A stretch of 64,000 nt of DNA from assembly GCF_000815105.2 (NCBI RefSeq), contig NZ_CP010310.2:2418001-2482000 (forward strand), written 5' to 3'. Made by a program: the position numbers and the translations under genes. The notes under the pieces were generated by a model. That model worked only from the letters and a program-made list of their open reading frames with translations. It searched no databases and had not been told where the DNA came from. Within the stretch, counting starts at the first letter, position 1. Every line of letters begins with the position of its first letter. This document shows positions 9,129 to 17,407 of the stretch, piece after piece. The DNA is from Pandoraea pulmonicola (lineage in GTDB: Bacteria > Pseudomonadota > Gammaproteobacteria > Burkholderiales > Burkholderiaceae).

Positions 9129-9168
9129 CCCGCGCCGGCCCGCAAGGCAGCCATGCGGCCGGCGCGGG
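9129..9168 (-). terminator. Long GC-rich hairpin between the chemoreceptor and fusA genes
   Basis: A perfect 12-bp inverted repeat (CCCGCGCCGGCC / GGCCGGCGCGGG) with a 16-nt loop lies just past the chemoreceptor stop and about 190 bases before the fusA start. There is no T-run, so it may be a Rho-assisted terminator or an RNA structure in the fusA leader rather than a classic terminator. Confidence 0.4.
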
Positions 9169-9197
9169 GCGGGCACCTGGCCCGGCCCGACTCAACT

Positions 9198-10844
9198 TCA
9201 GGCGGCGTTGCGCTGCCGAGCGAAGTTCAGCACGGCCCCACGCTGGCCATTGGCAGCCGTCTGTGCATCACCCCCGTTCGAGGACAGGGCATCGTCGTTG
9301 CCGGCCAGCCGGAACACCGCAACGGCCTCGCGCAGATGACGCGCCTGATCTTCGAGCGAGCCGGCTGCGGCGGTGGCCTCCTCGACGAGCGCCGCGTTCT
9401 GCTGCGTGACCTGATCCATCTGCATGACCGCGGTGTTGACCTGCTCGATGCCGCCGGTCTGCTCGGCCGACGCCGCCGAAATCTCACCCATGATGTCGGT
9501 CACGCGTTGCACGGCCTGCACGATGTCGGTCATCGTGCGGCCCGCATCGCGCACTTGCGACGACCCGTCGTCGACCTTGCTCACGGATGTCTCGATGAGC
9601 GCCTTGATTTCCTTGGCCGCGGCGGCGCTGCGCTGGGCGAGCGTACGGACTTCGCCGGCCACGACCGCGAAGCCGCGACCCTGTTCGCCGGCGCGTGCCG
9701 CTTCCACGGCGGCATTGAGCGCGAGGATGTTCGTCTGGAAGGCGATGCCGTCGATCACGCCGATGATGTCGTTGATCTTCGCGGAGCTCGCAGCGATTTC
9801 CTGCATCGAGCTCACCGCACGCTCGACCACGCGTCCCCCGTCGCCCGCAATCTCCGACGCGTTTACCGCCAACTGACTCGCCTGGCGCGCGTTCTCGGCG
9901 TTCTGGCGCACGGTCGCCGTGAGCTCTTCCATGGAAGACGCCGTCTCTTCGAGCGATGCCGCCTGCTCCTCGGTGCGTGCCGACAGATCGGTGTTGCCCG
10001 CCAGCAATTGCCCCGACGCCGACGCGATCGCCGCCGTGCCGCTGCGCACGCGTCGCACGATTTGATCGAGGCTTTCATTCATATGTTTGAGCGCAGCCAT
10101 CAGTTGGCCGGTCTCGTCGCGACTCGTCACCTCGATACGGCTCGTGAGATCCCCTTGCGCGACGCGCTCGGCAACTTGCACGGCGCGCGCGAGCGGACGC
10201 GTGATGCTGCGCGTGACCGACCACGCCGCGCCGATGCCGACCACGGCGGCCACGCCGCCGATCGCCGCGAGCAGCCATTTGGCGAACGCGATATCGGCGC
10301 TCGTCGACGCGCCGGTCGCATCGACGATCTTCTGCTGCAGCGTCACGAGCTCGATCGATTCGGATTGCATGGCGTCGAGCGCGGGCAGGGCGTCTTTCTC
10401 GACGACGCTCAGCGCGGCGTCGCGCTGATCGGCACTCAACTGCGAGAACACGGTGCTGCGCGCCTTCAGGAACGACTCGTTGTGACGCCGCACGGCGGCG
10501 AGCAATTGCTTGCCCTGTTCCGAGCTCACGTACTTGTCGAGCACGCCCTGGGCGCGTCCGATTTCGGCCTGGTTGTCGTCGATGTATCGATTGAGCGTGC
10601 TGCGTTGTGCCGCATCTGTCGCGGCGACGGCTTCGAGCAGGCGTCGGCCGTTGCTGCGCACCATCGCGTTGATGGTGTGGGCGGCGTCGGCTTTGGCCCA
10701 GGCGCTCGTGATGAGCATTTCGTTGGCGCGCTCGATCGCGACGAAGCGCACCAGCGTGATGATCAGCATGGTGAGGAGGAGGATCAGCAATGTGCCGAAT
10801 CCGATGGCCAGCCGGGTCCGGATTTTCAGGTCGGCGATTCGCAT
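9198..10844 (-). CDS. Methyl-accepting chemotaxis protein
   Basis: 548 residues starting [12 protein letters not shown] with GGAG upstream. A first membrane helix (about residues 12-34) is followed by a periplasmic four-helix-bundle ligand domain of about 150 residues, a second membrane helix (about 188-210), HAMP, and the cytoplasmic signalling hairpin. The conserved hairpin tip is present (the stretch around [20 protein letters not shown]). The C-terminus ends [10 protein letters not shown] and lacks the CheR-binding NWETF-type pentapeptide, so adaptation would depend on other receptors. The ligand is unknown. No che genes are adjacent. Confidence 0.9.
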   Translation of the reverse strand: MRIADLKIRTRLAIGFGTLLILLLTMLIITLVRFVAIERANEMLITSAWAKADAAHTINAMVRSNGRRLLEAVAATDAAQRSTLNRYIDDNQAEIGRAQGVLDKYVSSEQGKQLLAAVRRHNESFLKARSTVFSQLSADQRDAALSVVEKDALPALDAMQSESIELVTLQQKIVDATGASTSADIAFAKWLLAAIGGVAAVVGIGAAWSVTRSITRPLARAVQVAERVAQGDLTSRIEVTSRDETGQLMAALKHMNESLDQIVRRVRSGTAAIASASGQLLAGNTDLSARTEEQAASLEETASSMEELTATVRQNAENARQASQLAVNASEIAGDGGRVVERAVSSMQEIAASSAKINDIIGVIDGIAFQTNILALNAAVEAARAGEQGRGFAVVAGEVRTLAQRSAAAAKEIKALIETSVSKVDDGSSQVRDAGRTMTDIVQAVQRVTDIMGEISAASAEQTGGIEQVNTAVMQMDQVTQQNAALVEEATAAAGSLEDQARHLREAVAVFRLAGNDDALSSNGGDAQTAANGQRGAVLNFARQRNAA

Positions 10845-11150
10845 AAGCAGTGACTCCATTGAGTAGTTGGAAGCCGGGACGGCACCTGTGACGTGACGTC
10901 GCCGGCATTGCGGAGTGGTCGCCGGCTGCCGCTGAGCGCGTCGATACGAGAGATGAGGCGTGACGCGACATTGGCTCACGCGCCGAGTTCGGCACGTGTG
11001 ACATGCCCGGCGACGCGTGACGGGAGAATTCGATGAAGCCTGTCCGTCTATCTTCGTATACGACTTGGAATACGATATCTGAAGGTTTCCGACAACAGCG
11101 GAACGAGACGAATGGCTACGGCGGAGAAGCGCTGAATTCCTACACGAGGG
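10845..11150. other. Intergenic stretch of about 300 bases
   Basis: This holds the upstream region of the chemoreceptor gene and the 3-prime flank of the propeller gene. A lower-GC patch near 11040-11095 is a likely promoter region, but no convincing sigma-70 or sigma-28 box pair was found. Confidence 0.35.
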
Positions 11151-12254
11151 TCAGACGAAACGTACTGCGTAGATGGGAGGCAGATGGGCGGACACGCATT
11201 GCCAGCGCTCGCCGGCGCTCTCGCTGATCCACAATGCGCCGGTCGTCGACCCCATGGCGAGCCTGCGGTCCGTGGCATCGATGTCGAGTCCATGGCGGTA
11301 GATGAGATCGTAGGAGGGCATCTCCGGCAGTCCCTGCGAGAGCGACGTGAACGATTCGCCGCCGTCGCGCGTGCGCGTGACGACCAGGCGCGCGTCGACC
11401 GGAATGCGGCACGCGTCGCGCTGTGCGGGCACGAACCAGGCGACATCGGGGTCGTGCGGATCCACGGCAACGGCAAAGCCGAAGCTCGACGGCGACGCGT
11501 GAATCCGTCGCCATGACGCGCCGTAATCGAGGGTGCGGAAGATACCGTTGTGGTGCTGCGCCCACAAGGCGTTGGGCGCATCGTGGCATTGCACGAGGCG
11601 GTGAACGTCCTGCGCGTTCGGATCGAGCCGGCGCTCCGGCGGCATGTAGTCGGCCTCCATGCCGGTGGCCGCGAGTGCCCACGTCCGGCCGTCATCGCGC
11701 GTGCGCCATACGCCGCCGGTCGACACCGCGACCATCACCTGCCGGCTGTCGCGCGGATCGATGCAGATCGAGTGGATCCCCGCATGGTCGTAGCCGCCGC
11801 CCATCCATTCGGCGCGCTCCGGACGCTCCCACAAACTCCGCACCAGTTGCCAACTGCGGCCGTGGTCGCCGGAGCGAAAGAGTCCGCCGGGGATCGTGCC
11901 GGCCCAAAGCACGCCGGGCGCGTCGGGCCCGGCGGCTTCGAGCGACCAGAGCAGGTCGACCGACGGAGCGGGCGTGTCCGGTGGTGCGGGCGTCTGCGGA
12001 TCGAACGCGGGCGGCGCAAGCTCCGTCCAGGTGTCGGCCTCGCGCTCGCGGCACCATAGCTTCACGCCGAAGTGACCGAGATTGAGCGCCGCATAGTCGG
12101 TGCCGTCGCGCGCGTCGTGCAGCACCATGCTCACCGGTTCGCCCGGGAAATCGGGGGTGCTCGACGCCATGCGCCATTCGTCACCTTCGCGCTGCCAGGT
12201 GAACAATCCCTTGCGAGTGGCGACCAGCAGGGTCGCGCCGGTGACATGCTCCAC
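11151..12254 (-). CDS. Asp-box (BNR) beta-propeller protein
   Basis: 367 residues with no signal peptide. Several Asp-box-like turns are visible in order: SGDHGRSW, TRDDGRTW, TLDYGASW, TRDGGESF and SESAGERW, each in a strand-rich repeat of about 50-60 residues, which predicts a six- or seven-bladed propeller like those of sialidases or YCF48-type assembly factors. No sialidase catalytic Arg triad can be assigned, so a sialidase label would be premature. It is the second gene of a two-gene unit, 45 bases after the ThiS/MoaD-like gene, and that pairing suggests a shared task. The start is the only ATG giving a clean first strand (ATLLVATRKGLFTW). Confidence 0.75.
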   Translation of the reverse strand: MEHVTGATLLVATRKGLFTWQREGDEWRMASSTPDFPGEPVSMVLHDARDGTDYAALNLGHFGVKLWCREREADTWTELAPPAFDPQTPAPPDTPAPSVDLLWSLEAAGPDAPGVLWAGTIPGGLFRSGDHGRSWQLVRSLWERPERAEWMGGGYDHAGIHSICIDPRDSRQVMVAVSTGGVWRTRDDGRTWALAATGMEADYMPPERRLDPNAQDVHRLVQCHDAPNALWAQHHNGIFRTLDYGASWRRIHASPSSFGFAVAVDPHDPDVAWFVPAQRDACRIPVDARLVVTRTRDGGESFTSLSQGLPEMPSYDLIYRHGLDIDATDRRLAMGSTTGALWISESAGERWQCVSAHLPPIYAVRFV

Positions 12255-12299
12255 GGTCTTCTCCTTGGCTCGCTCGCGTCTTCTCCGGGACGTGCGCGA

Positions 12300-12569
12300 T
12301 CATCCTCCCGACAGCGCCTGCGCCACGTACACGTGGCTCGCATCGCCGAGCGCGTCGCTCAACGCGCGGCGATCGCGAATCAGCCGACCGTCGACGAAGA
12401 CGGCGACGTGTGGACGCAGACGTCCCTGATCGTTGAACAGATAGCCGCGCAACGCCGGGGCATGCGAGAGGCAACGGGCAAGCGCGTCATGCACCGTGGC
12501 GCCGTCGACGTGTTGTTCGTCGACAGGCACGTGTCGTTGGATCGCGGGTGCAAAAGTGACGGTAGCCAT
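12300..12569 (-). CDS. ThiS/MoaD-like beta-grasp protein
   Basis: 89 residues, starting MATVTFAPAIQRHVP and ending in QALSGG. The short length, the opening beta strand, the central ALRGYLFNDQGRLRPHVAVFVDG (MoaD-like strand and turn) and the exposed C-terminal Gly-Gly place it with the ubiquitin-like sulfur carriers ThiS and MoaD. Such carriers are activated by adenylation of the terminal Gly by a ThiF/MoeB-type E1; none is encoded nearby. It probably forms an operon with the downstream propeller gene. It could act as a sulfur carrier or a protein tag; no moa or thi genes are in the window. Confidence 0.75.
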   Translation of the reverse strand: MATVTFAPAIQRHVPVDEQHVDGATVHDALARCLSHAPALRGYLFNDQGRLRPHVAVFVDGRLIRDRRALSDALGDASHVYVAQALSGG

Positions 12570-13022
12570 GCCCTTGCGTGACGAGTGCCGTACCGGCAAT
12601 CGGGTCTGCGCATTCCGATGAGCGTAAGACTTTCAGTGTAGACAATGAGGACCATTCGCACACGGGGCATTGCACCACTGTTGCGCGCTCGCTGCGCTAT
12701 GTAGTGCCGGAGATAACGCCCGGCGCGTCCGCCGTCTTGCGCTGCGTCGTGTCCTGCGGCGCACGTCATATTGCATGGTGCGGCGCATCGAAGTGTGCGA
12801 GGTGAGCGAGCGATCTACGTCGACCGCGGACTTCTGCATGCGCAGTGCGTGATTTGGTGTCCTTTGCATGACGACCTGCGAGTTTCGGTTCCCGTGAAGC
12901 GTCGTCGTGGGGTGTGGCATCGCATATCGGACACTCCCCAATCCCATTCACCCCGTTATTGTTCACCATTATCGGAGTGCCCGCGCGCGCAGTGCCGCAG
13001 GGGCGATCACTCGGAGGAAACC
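12570..13022. other. Intergenic stretch of about 450 bases
   Basis: Divergent upstream regions of the ThiS-like gene and the 120-aa gene. Open frames on both strands here are Arg/His-rich and lack ribosome binding sites. No repeat or RNA gene is seen. Confidence 0.4.
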
Positions 13023-13385
13023 ATGGCAAAAGGCAAGGGCAGGGACATTGGAATGGGACGTTGGTCGGACGCGGCAATCAAAAGGCAGATGCGTCTGCAC
13101 AAGGCGGGCGATCCGTCGCAGAAAGAGGACCCGACGGTGCAGCGACCGCCGGAATTCGCGAAATGCGAAGGGCACTTCGTGTGGAGTGTGCGGCAGGCGG
13201 CGTTTCTTGGCCGGGACGACGGAACGCCGAAGGGCGGGTTGCGGCATTACGTCGTCTGCACGACGCAGGCGAAGCGTTACGAGAGCGTGGCGCACGCGAG
13301 GGCGGCGGGGGACACGATCACAGGCGACGTGCTGATCATGTACGGGTACGGTCCCAACTGCCCGCTGTACATCGTGGGGAGATGA
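13023..13385 (+). CDS. Hypothetical protein (120 aa)
   Basis: The start ATG has CGGAGGAAACC directly upstream. The protein opens with a basic stretch (MAKGKGRDIGMGRWSDAAIK), then a soluble region without membrane segments; three Cys occur (near residues 51, 80 and 115). No family is recognised. It stands alone between the ThiS-like gene (divergent) and the glycine-zipper gene (convergent). Confidence 0.65.
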   Translation: MAKGKGRDIGMGRWSDAAIKRQMRLHKAGDPSQKEDPTVQRPPEFAKCEGHFVWSVRQAAFLGRDDGTPKGGLRHYVVCTTQAKRYESVAHARAAGDTITGDVLIMYGYGPNCPLYIVGR

Positions 13386-13435
13386 TGGCGCTGACGGCGC
13401 GAACAATGCGTTCGCGCCGCGCTGTGGGGTTGGGC

Positions 13436-13624
13436 TTACTTGCCCAGTTCGTGGCCGATCACACCGCCGACGACGGCACCTCCGATGGTGCCTGCGGTGC
13501 TGCCGCCGGTGGCTTCATGGCCGAGATAGCCGCCCGCCGCGGCGCCGCCAAGCGTGCAGCCGAAGATGGACGAACCCATGACGAGCGCGGTAATGACCGC
13601 GAGAATCGTCTTCGTCGCTTTCAT
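13436..13624 (-). CDS. Glycine-zipper (2TM) lipoprotein, OsmB-like
   Basis: 62 residues with AGGAGG before the ATG. A signal peptide (MKATKTILAVITALVMGSS) runs into IFGC, a plausible lipobox with Cys20 as the acylated residue. The rest is a Gly/Ala repeat (GGAAAGGYLGHEATGG, then GTIGGAVVGGVIGHELGK), the hallmark of glycine-zipper 2TM proteins such as OsmB and SlyB. It should sit in the outer membrane. Family members often respond to osmotic or envelope stress; that is inferred, not visible here. Confidence 0.75.
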   Translation of the reverse strand: MKATKTILAVITALVMGSSIFGCTLGGAAAGGYLGHEATGGSTAGTIGGAVVGGVIGHELGK

Positions 13625-13880
13625 GATGAGCCTCCTGTTGCGAGGGCCGGCTGTGGGGGCATGGGCCGGCATGAATCCAGCTTAGCGAGCGCCAGATAGT
13701 CGGACTATCGGTCGCGGCTGAATCGGCTGTAGGAATTGGACGACAGTGCGGCGGAGGCGGCATCGTGTCGGGGCGTGGCAGGCGGGGCGAGCGAAAGAAC
13801 GAGCCGGACGGAAAGGCCGAGCACAAATGCCGAAGCGGAAATCGAGGAGGAAAATGAATCGGAAAATGCAGCGGAAACAA

Positions 13881-13907
13881 CAAGGGCCGCACATCGTGCG
13901 GCCCTTG
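13881..13907 (-). terminator. Hairpin after the third tRNA-Lys gene
   Basis: A perfect 12-bp stem (CAAGGGCCGCAC / GTGCGGCCCTTG) with a 3-nt loop lies 10 bases past the CCA end of the last tRNA-Lys gene on the minus strand. The T-tract after it is short and broken, but position and stem strength fit an intrinsic terminator. Confidence 0.65.
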
Positions 13908-13916
13908 CTTTACCTC

Positions 13917-13992
13917 TGGTGGGGCGTGAGTGACTCGAACACTCGACCTACGGATTAAGAGTCCGCTGCTCTACCAACTGAGCTAACGCCCC
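13917..13992 (-). tRNA. tRNA-Lys (anticodon CTT), copy 3
   Basis: A 76-base cloverleaf with encoded CCA. The acceptor stem is GGGGCGT / ACGCCCC, the D-arm AGCTCAGTTGGTAGAGC, the anticodon loop CTCTTAA with CTT, and the T-arm contains GTTCGAGTC. It appears identical to the two copies upstream and is the promoter-distal member of the array. Confidence 0.95.
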
Positions 13993-14007
13993 GGTGCTAC
14001 CGGGAAC

Positions 14008-14034
14008 AAAAAAGGCTGCGCGGTGCAGCCTTTT
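14008..14034 (-). terminator. Hairpin between tRNA-Lys copies 2 and 3
   Basis: A 10-bp stem (AAAAGGCTGC / GCAGCCTTTT) with a 5-nt loop carries A-runs on one side and T-runs on the other, so it could work in either direction. It may lower the yield of the distal tRNA or serve in processing. Confidence 0.65.
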
Positions 14035-14045
14035 CTGAGATTGCC

Positions 14046-14121
14046 TGGTGGGGCGTGAGTGACTCGAACACTCGACCTACGGATTAAGAGTCCGCTGCTC
14101 TACCAACTGAGCTAACGCCCC
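14046..14121 (-). tRNA. tRNA-Lys (anticodon CTT), copy 2
   Basis: Same 76-base sequence as the flanking copies, CCA encoded, anticodon CTT. It is spaced 129-133 bases start to start from its neighbours, each copy followed by its own hairpin, which points to duplication of a tRNA-plus-terminator unit. Confidence 0.95.
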
Positions 14122-14136
14122 GATGCAACCGGGAAT

Positions 14137-14167
14137 AAAAAAGGCTGCACGGCGCAGCAGCCTTTTT
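14137..14167 (-). terminator. Hairpin between tRNA-Lys copies 1 and 2
   Basis: An 11-bp stem (AAAAAGGCTGC / GCAGCCTTTTT) with an 8-nt loop and a T-run on the minus strand. It is nearly the same as the hairpin after copy 2. Confidence 0.7.
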
Positions 14168-14178
14168 CAGAATTCGTT

Positions 14179-14254
14179 TGGTGGGGCGTGAGTGACTCGA
14201 ACACTCGACCTACGGATTAAGAGTCCGCTGCTCTACCAACTGAGCTAACGCCCC
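14179..14254 (-). tRNA. tRNA-Lys (anticodon CTT), copy 1
   Basis: Promoter-proximal copy, 76 bases with CCA, anticodon CTT. It lies about a dozen bases downstream of an excellent sigma-70 promoter. Confidence 0.95.
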
Positions 14255-14266
14255 AACGAGACCGAG

Positions 14267-14295
14267 ATAATATCGGCTCTTACGCATGGGGTCAA
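14267..14295 (-). promoter_or_regulatory. Sigma-70 promoter of the tRNA-Lys array
   Basis: On the minus strand the -35 box is TTGACC and the -10 box TATTAT with exactly 17 bases between. The -10 ends 12 bases before the mature 5-prime end of tRNA copy 1, as expected for a stable-RNA promoter. Confidence 0.85.
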
Positions 14296-14325
14296 CCCTT
14301 GACGGTGAAAATCCGCAAAAAAGCC

Positions 14326-14511
14326 TTAGGCGAGCAGCGGAACGAGTTCGAACGCCAGCACGGCGAGTACCGCACCGACGACGACCAACAGCGAGCGCCA
14401 GCACATTCGAATCGCTCCCTTGCAGGGCATGGCGCCGACGACGATCGCACCGAACGCCGCTAGCGCGAACATGCTGACGAGTTGAGCGTTGGAAAGGTGG
14501 GGCATGATCAT
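14326..14511 (-). CDS. Small two-TM membrane protein (61 aa), paralogue of the one near 1.0 kb
   Basis: The start ATG at 14511 has GGGAG eight bases upstream; a second ATG two codons later is possible. Two hydrophobic helices (about residues 9-27 and 39-58) are joined by a basic loop (CKGAIRMCWR) with two Cys. The ending VLAFELVPLLA parallels LLVVEALPVLV in the other copy. Function unknown. Confidence 0.6.
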   Translation of the reverse strand: MIMPHLSNAQLVSMFALAAFGAIVVGAMPCKGAIRMCWRSLLVVVGAVLAVLAFELVPLLA

Positions 14512-14707
14512 GGCCGATCTCCCTGCCGCTATCGCGCGAGTTTGAACGCGCTTCAAGTATAGAAAACGGCCCTTTCCAAGCAAAGCGGCGCGGCAACCGG
14601 GATTTCCCCAGTGGCCGCGCCGTGCGGTGCTGCTATGTGACGTGTCCGAATTCGCGCTGTTCAGGCCCGCGAAACGTCACGTACGACTCGCCATCATCGA
14701 GCCGTCG

Positions 14708-14947
14708 TCATTCAGGCAGATCGAGAATGAGGATGATCGTCCAGGCGTCTTCGCCTTCGTGATGGTACTGACGTTCCACCACGATGAACGGTTGCTTCTT
14801 GTCGCCCTGGCCGAGGAACAGCACATCGCCTTCGGCCGGCATGCATTCGATCGGCGGCAACGCGAGAGGGGTGCCCTTGGGGACGAGACGTTCGGCCTTC
14901 TTTGCTGCGCGCTCGGTCCACTCGATATCGAATTCGATCTGACTCAC
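14708..14947 (-). CDS. Hypothetical protein (79 aa)
   Basis: A GTG at 14947 (VSQIEFDIEWTERAA) with AGGAT upstream gives a more natural N-terminus than the ATG further upstream. The small soluble protein holds a strand-rich region (GDVLFLGQGDKKQPFIVVER) and an acidic end (DAWTIILILDLPE), suggesting a compact beta-barrel or beta-sandwich. No family named. It stands alone. Confidence 0.6.
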   Translation of the reverse strand: MSQIEFDIEWTERAAKKAERLVPKGTPLALPPIECMPAEGDVLFLGQGDKKQPFIVVERQYHHEGEDAWTIILILDLPE

Positions 14948-15534
14948 CGGATGATCCTGTCTATGCAAATTGAAACGGCTGCATGGTAGCACGCAGCCTG
15001 CGAGCCTCTACGAAAAATGCCTGTTGCCAAGCTCCAAGCGCATCGACTTGGCAACGGGAAAGGCCATGGCGCGCGCTGGCGAGCGAAACGCGATGCTGGC
15101 GTCGTCGTGAAATGAAAAGAGCCCGCTCCCTGGGCGAGGAGCGGGCGAAAGTCCCATGCGATGACGGGGAACGCATGGCGACAGGAGATGCGCCCGAGAC
15201 AAACCGTTGTTGTCTGTCGGACCCGAGGGGAAGTGAACGGGGCCGGCGCACAGCACGGTTGTCCGATAAGGCGTGGGCGCGCGCCTGTCGGCGGGACGAT
15301 ACGAGGTGACGCAGCGCAGGCGGGCGATGCCTCCCCACCTGCGTGCGTCACGCCGCGCTGCCGGACTGCGGGCAACACGGCGAGGGGCGGTGCGATTCGC
15401 GTCAGGGACGCCGCGGGAAGCGACACGAATCGTTGGCAACGCGTGATCGATGCTGTCGACGCGCTGCGTGTCTCACGGTGCACGGCGCGACGGCCGCATG
15501 CGTGATGAGTCCTGCGTCATGCGGCGGCGCGATC
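14948..15534. other. Intergenic stretch of about 590 bases with an isolated terminator
   Basis: No frame has a convincing start or composition; the long minus-strand frame is Arg/Pro/Cys-rich and looks like a shadow. A clear minus-strand terminator stands near 15111-15146, some 390 bases past the nearest upstream stop codon, so an unannotated small RNA or a long 3-prime UTR is possible. Confidence 0.45.
15111..15146 (-). terminator. Rho-independent terminator with no adjacent gene
   Basis: A perfect 9-bp stem (GCCCGCTCC / GGAGCGGGC) with an 8-nt loop, followed on the minus strand by TCTTTTCATT. Confidence 0.65.
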
Positions 15535-15864
15535 TCACGGGTTAGAGTATTTCATCTCGCCGTTCCGACGCGCCTGCACGAGTTCTTCGTAGACCTGTGC
15601 GCGGGGCTTGCCCGGCGCGTTGTTCTTGAAGGTGACGAGGGCCGGATACTCATAGTCGTTCTGCGGGATCAATCCTTGCGCGCGGGCATCGGCGAGTTCC
15701 TGCTTCACTTGCTCGCGCGTGAGCTGCGAGGTTTGCGGAACCCAGGCGAATTGCGAACCGTCGGGATAGGCGTCGCTGGTGCGCCCGGCTTGCGCGAAAA
15801 CGGACCCGGCGGCGGTGGCCAGCATGGCGGACATCAGGGCCGAAGCGATGAGCTTGCGATTCAT
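15535..15864 (-). CDS. DUF4148 domain secreted protein
   Basis: 109 residues. A Sec signal peptide (MNRKLIASALMSAMLATAAGSVFA, cleavage after AQA or VFA) precedes a short periplasmic domain. The LTREQVKQELADARAQGL motif and the Tyr-Pro patch (NDYEYPALVTF) mark DUF4148, a family expanded in Burkholderiales and of unknown function. Proteins of this family tend to occur in many copies per genome and to be stress- or growth-phase controlled; nothing visible here tells which. The start is chosen for the signal peptide. Confidence 0.85.
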   Translation of the reverse strand: MNRKLIASALMSAMLATAAGSVFAQAGRTSDAYPDGSQFAWVPQTSQLTREQVKQELADARAQGLIPQNDYEYPALVTFKNNAPGKPRAQVYEELVQARRNGEMKYSNP

Positions 15865-16237
15865 GACGATAACTCCTGTTCTTCTGTGTTGCGGGGGCGG
15901 GCAATGCATCGGTGCCGAGGGCTCCCGGTATGCGTTGTGCGCGACCGTTGAAGGCAGTGTATGCGTCGGGCTATTGCGGAAAAACGGCAATTGAGCCAAT
16001 AGATACTTACGCGAATCGCAACAATCGGTGAGGGAGTCCCATGCTGCGGCGAGGCGCGAGGAAAGACAGTGGGAGGGAGGAGAACGGCGCGTGATGCAGG
16101 TTGGCTATTGATCGTCGCGTTGCACGACTCTTGATCGCCGTGAACGAGTCACCAAGAAAAACGCCACTCGGAGGTGGCGTGGAGGTGATGTTCGCAGATT
16201 GCCGGCTGGCCCGGCAACAGCGTCGCCGAGTGGATGG
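15865..16237. other. Intergenic stretch of about 370 bases
   Basis: Contains the upstream region of the DUF4148 gene (lower GC near 15950-16020) and, at its right end, the terminator of the LysE-family gene. No coding frame is supported. Confidence 0.4.
16157..16180 (-). terminator. Rho-independent terminator of the LysE-family gene
   Basis: A 7-bp stem (ACGCCAC / GTGGCGT) with a 6-nt loop is followed on the minus strand by TTTT. It lies about 60 bases past the stop codon. Confidence 0.7.
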
Positions 16238-16855
16238 TCAGCGCGTCGCGATCGCGACGGCGGCCCCTGCCATGACCGTGCCGGTGGCACGGTTGAGGCG
16301 TCGCACGGCGCGTGCCGAGCTCAATAGCCGTCGTGCCCGTGCGGCAAGCACGATATAGGTGCCGAACACGAGTGTGAGCACTGCGAGCGTGACGCCGACG
16401 ACTTCGAGATAGCCAAGTGCGGTCACGCGCTGCAGGTCGAGCAAGTTGGGCAGCAGCGCGAAATAGAACACGACGACCTTCGGATTGCCCATCGTGACCG
16501 ACAGGCCGCCGAGAAACAGACGCCACGATTGCTCGCGAGGCGCCGCGGTCATCGGCTCGGTCGGCGCAATCGCCGGCGCATGCCACATCTTCCACGCGAG
16601 ATAGAGCAGATAGGCGGCCCCCGCATACTTGATGGCGAGGAACACGCCTGAGAACGTGTGTGCCAGCGCCGCGACCCCGAGCACCGCGAGCGTGAGCCAC
16701 ACGACGTCTCCGATGGCCACTCCCGCGGTGAAGGCGACGGCGCCCTGCGTTCCCCGGCCCAGCACGCGCGCGACGATCGCGGCGATACCCGGCCCCGGCG
16801 TACCCGCCCCCACGAGCAGGGCGAGGGCGAAAGTCAGCAAATGCGTCCAGTCCAT
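16238..16855 (-). CDS. LysE/RhtB-family amino-acid exporter
   Basis: 205 residues starting MDWTHLLTFALALL, with GAGGAG eight bases upstream. The family signature GAGTPGPGIAAIVARVLGRG lies in the first third (the usual form is xPGPxxxxvxxxxxxxG), followed by five or six hydrophobic segments, and GNPKVVVFYFALLP in the middle is the second signature. It should export an amino acid or homoserine lactone-like solute by proton antiport; the substrate is not inferable. No LysG-type regulator is adjacent. Confidence 0.88.
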   Translation of the reverse strand: MDWTHLLTFALALLVGAGTPGPGIAAIVARVLGRGTQGAVAFTAGVAIGDVVWLTLAVLGVAALAHTFSGVFLAIKYAGAAYLLYLAWKMWHAPAIAPTEPMTAAPREQSWRLFLGGLSVTMGNPKVVVFYFALLPNLLDLQRVTALGYLEVVGVTLAVLTLVFGTYIVLAARARRLLSSARAVRRLNRATGTVMAGAAVAIATR

Positions 16856-16939
16856 CTCGGCGTCTCCTCGCTTTGACGACAATCCATCATGTATGGGAAG
16901 CGCAGCGGCATCGTGCGCTTATTAAGTCAACGATCCCGC

Positions 16940-17407
16940 TCAGGCGCCGATCCACGGCAGGCCGCGGAAGCACCAGCCGCTCACCTGCTTGCGATGCCCG
17001 GCGCTGTCCTTGTCTCCTTCGAAGCCTTCGAGAATATCGAACGACTGCGTGTAGCCGGCCTCGTAAGCGACCTTGGCGGCGGCTTTCGAGCGCGCGGCAC
17101 TCCGGCAAAGGAACAGCAATGGCGTGTTCTTGTCCCTCGCCTGCGAGGCAAGTTGCTCGAGGAAATGTTCATTGGGCACGCCGCCGGGGTAGCGCACCCA
17201 TTCCACGTTCGCGTACTGACCGTCTGGCACCTGCGGGCGACCGACCCAGTCGAGTTCCGCGCGCGTGCGCACGTCGATCAGGCGCACGCTGGTGTCGGCA
17301 TTGAGCAGGGCGAGCGCCTCGTCCGGCGTCACGGCGCCCGCATAGGTGAGCTGCGCGCTGGCGCGGCGTTGGGCGGCTTGCTCGAGAATGGCTTTGGCGC
17401 TTGTCAT
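16940..17407 (-). CDS. Rhodanese-domain protein
   Basis: 155 residues, single rhodanese domain. The active-site loop LCRSAARS carries the persulfide-forming Cys101 and the Arg of the CxxxxxR pattern. The CH2A-like RLIDVRTRAELDWVG motif lies near residue 42. A short N-terminal helix (AILEQAAQRRASAQLTYAG) precedes the domain. No signal peptide; cytoplasmic. It is probably a sulfurtransferase in thiol or cyanide metabolism. The gene is alone, divergent from glnA. Confidence 0.88.
   Translation of the reverse strand: MTSAKAILEQAAQRRASAQLTYAGAVTPDEALALLNADTSVRLIDVRTRAELDWVGRPQVPDGQYANVEWVRYPGGVPNEHFLEQLASQARDKNTPLLFLCRSAARSKAAAKVAYEAGYTQSFDILEGFEGDKDSAGHRKQVSGWCFRGLPWIGA

Noticed and set aside
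12766..13077. Minus-strand frame of 103 residues before the 120-aa gene
   Set aside because: Arg/Pro/His-rich, no RBS, and overlaps the start of a better-supported gene.
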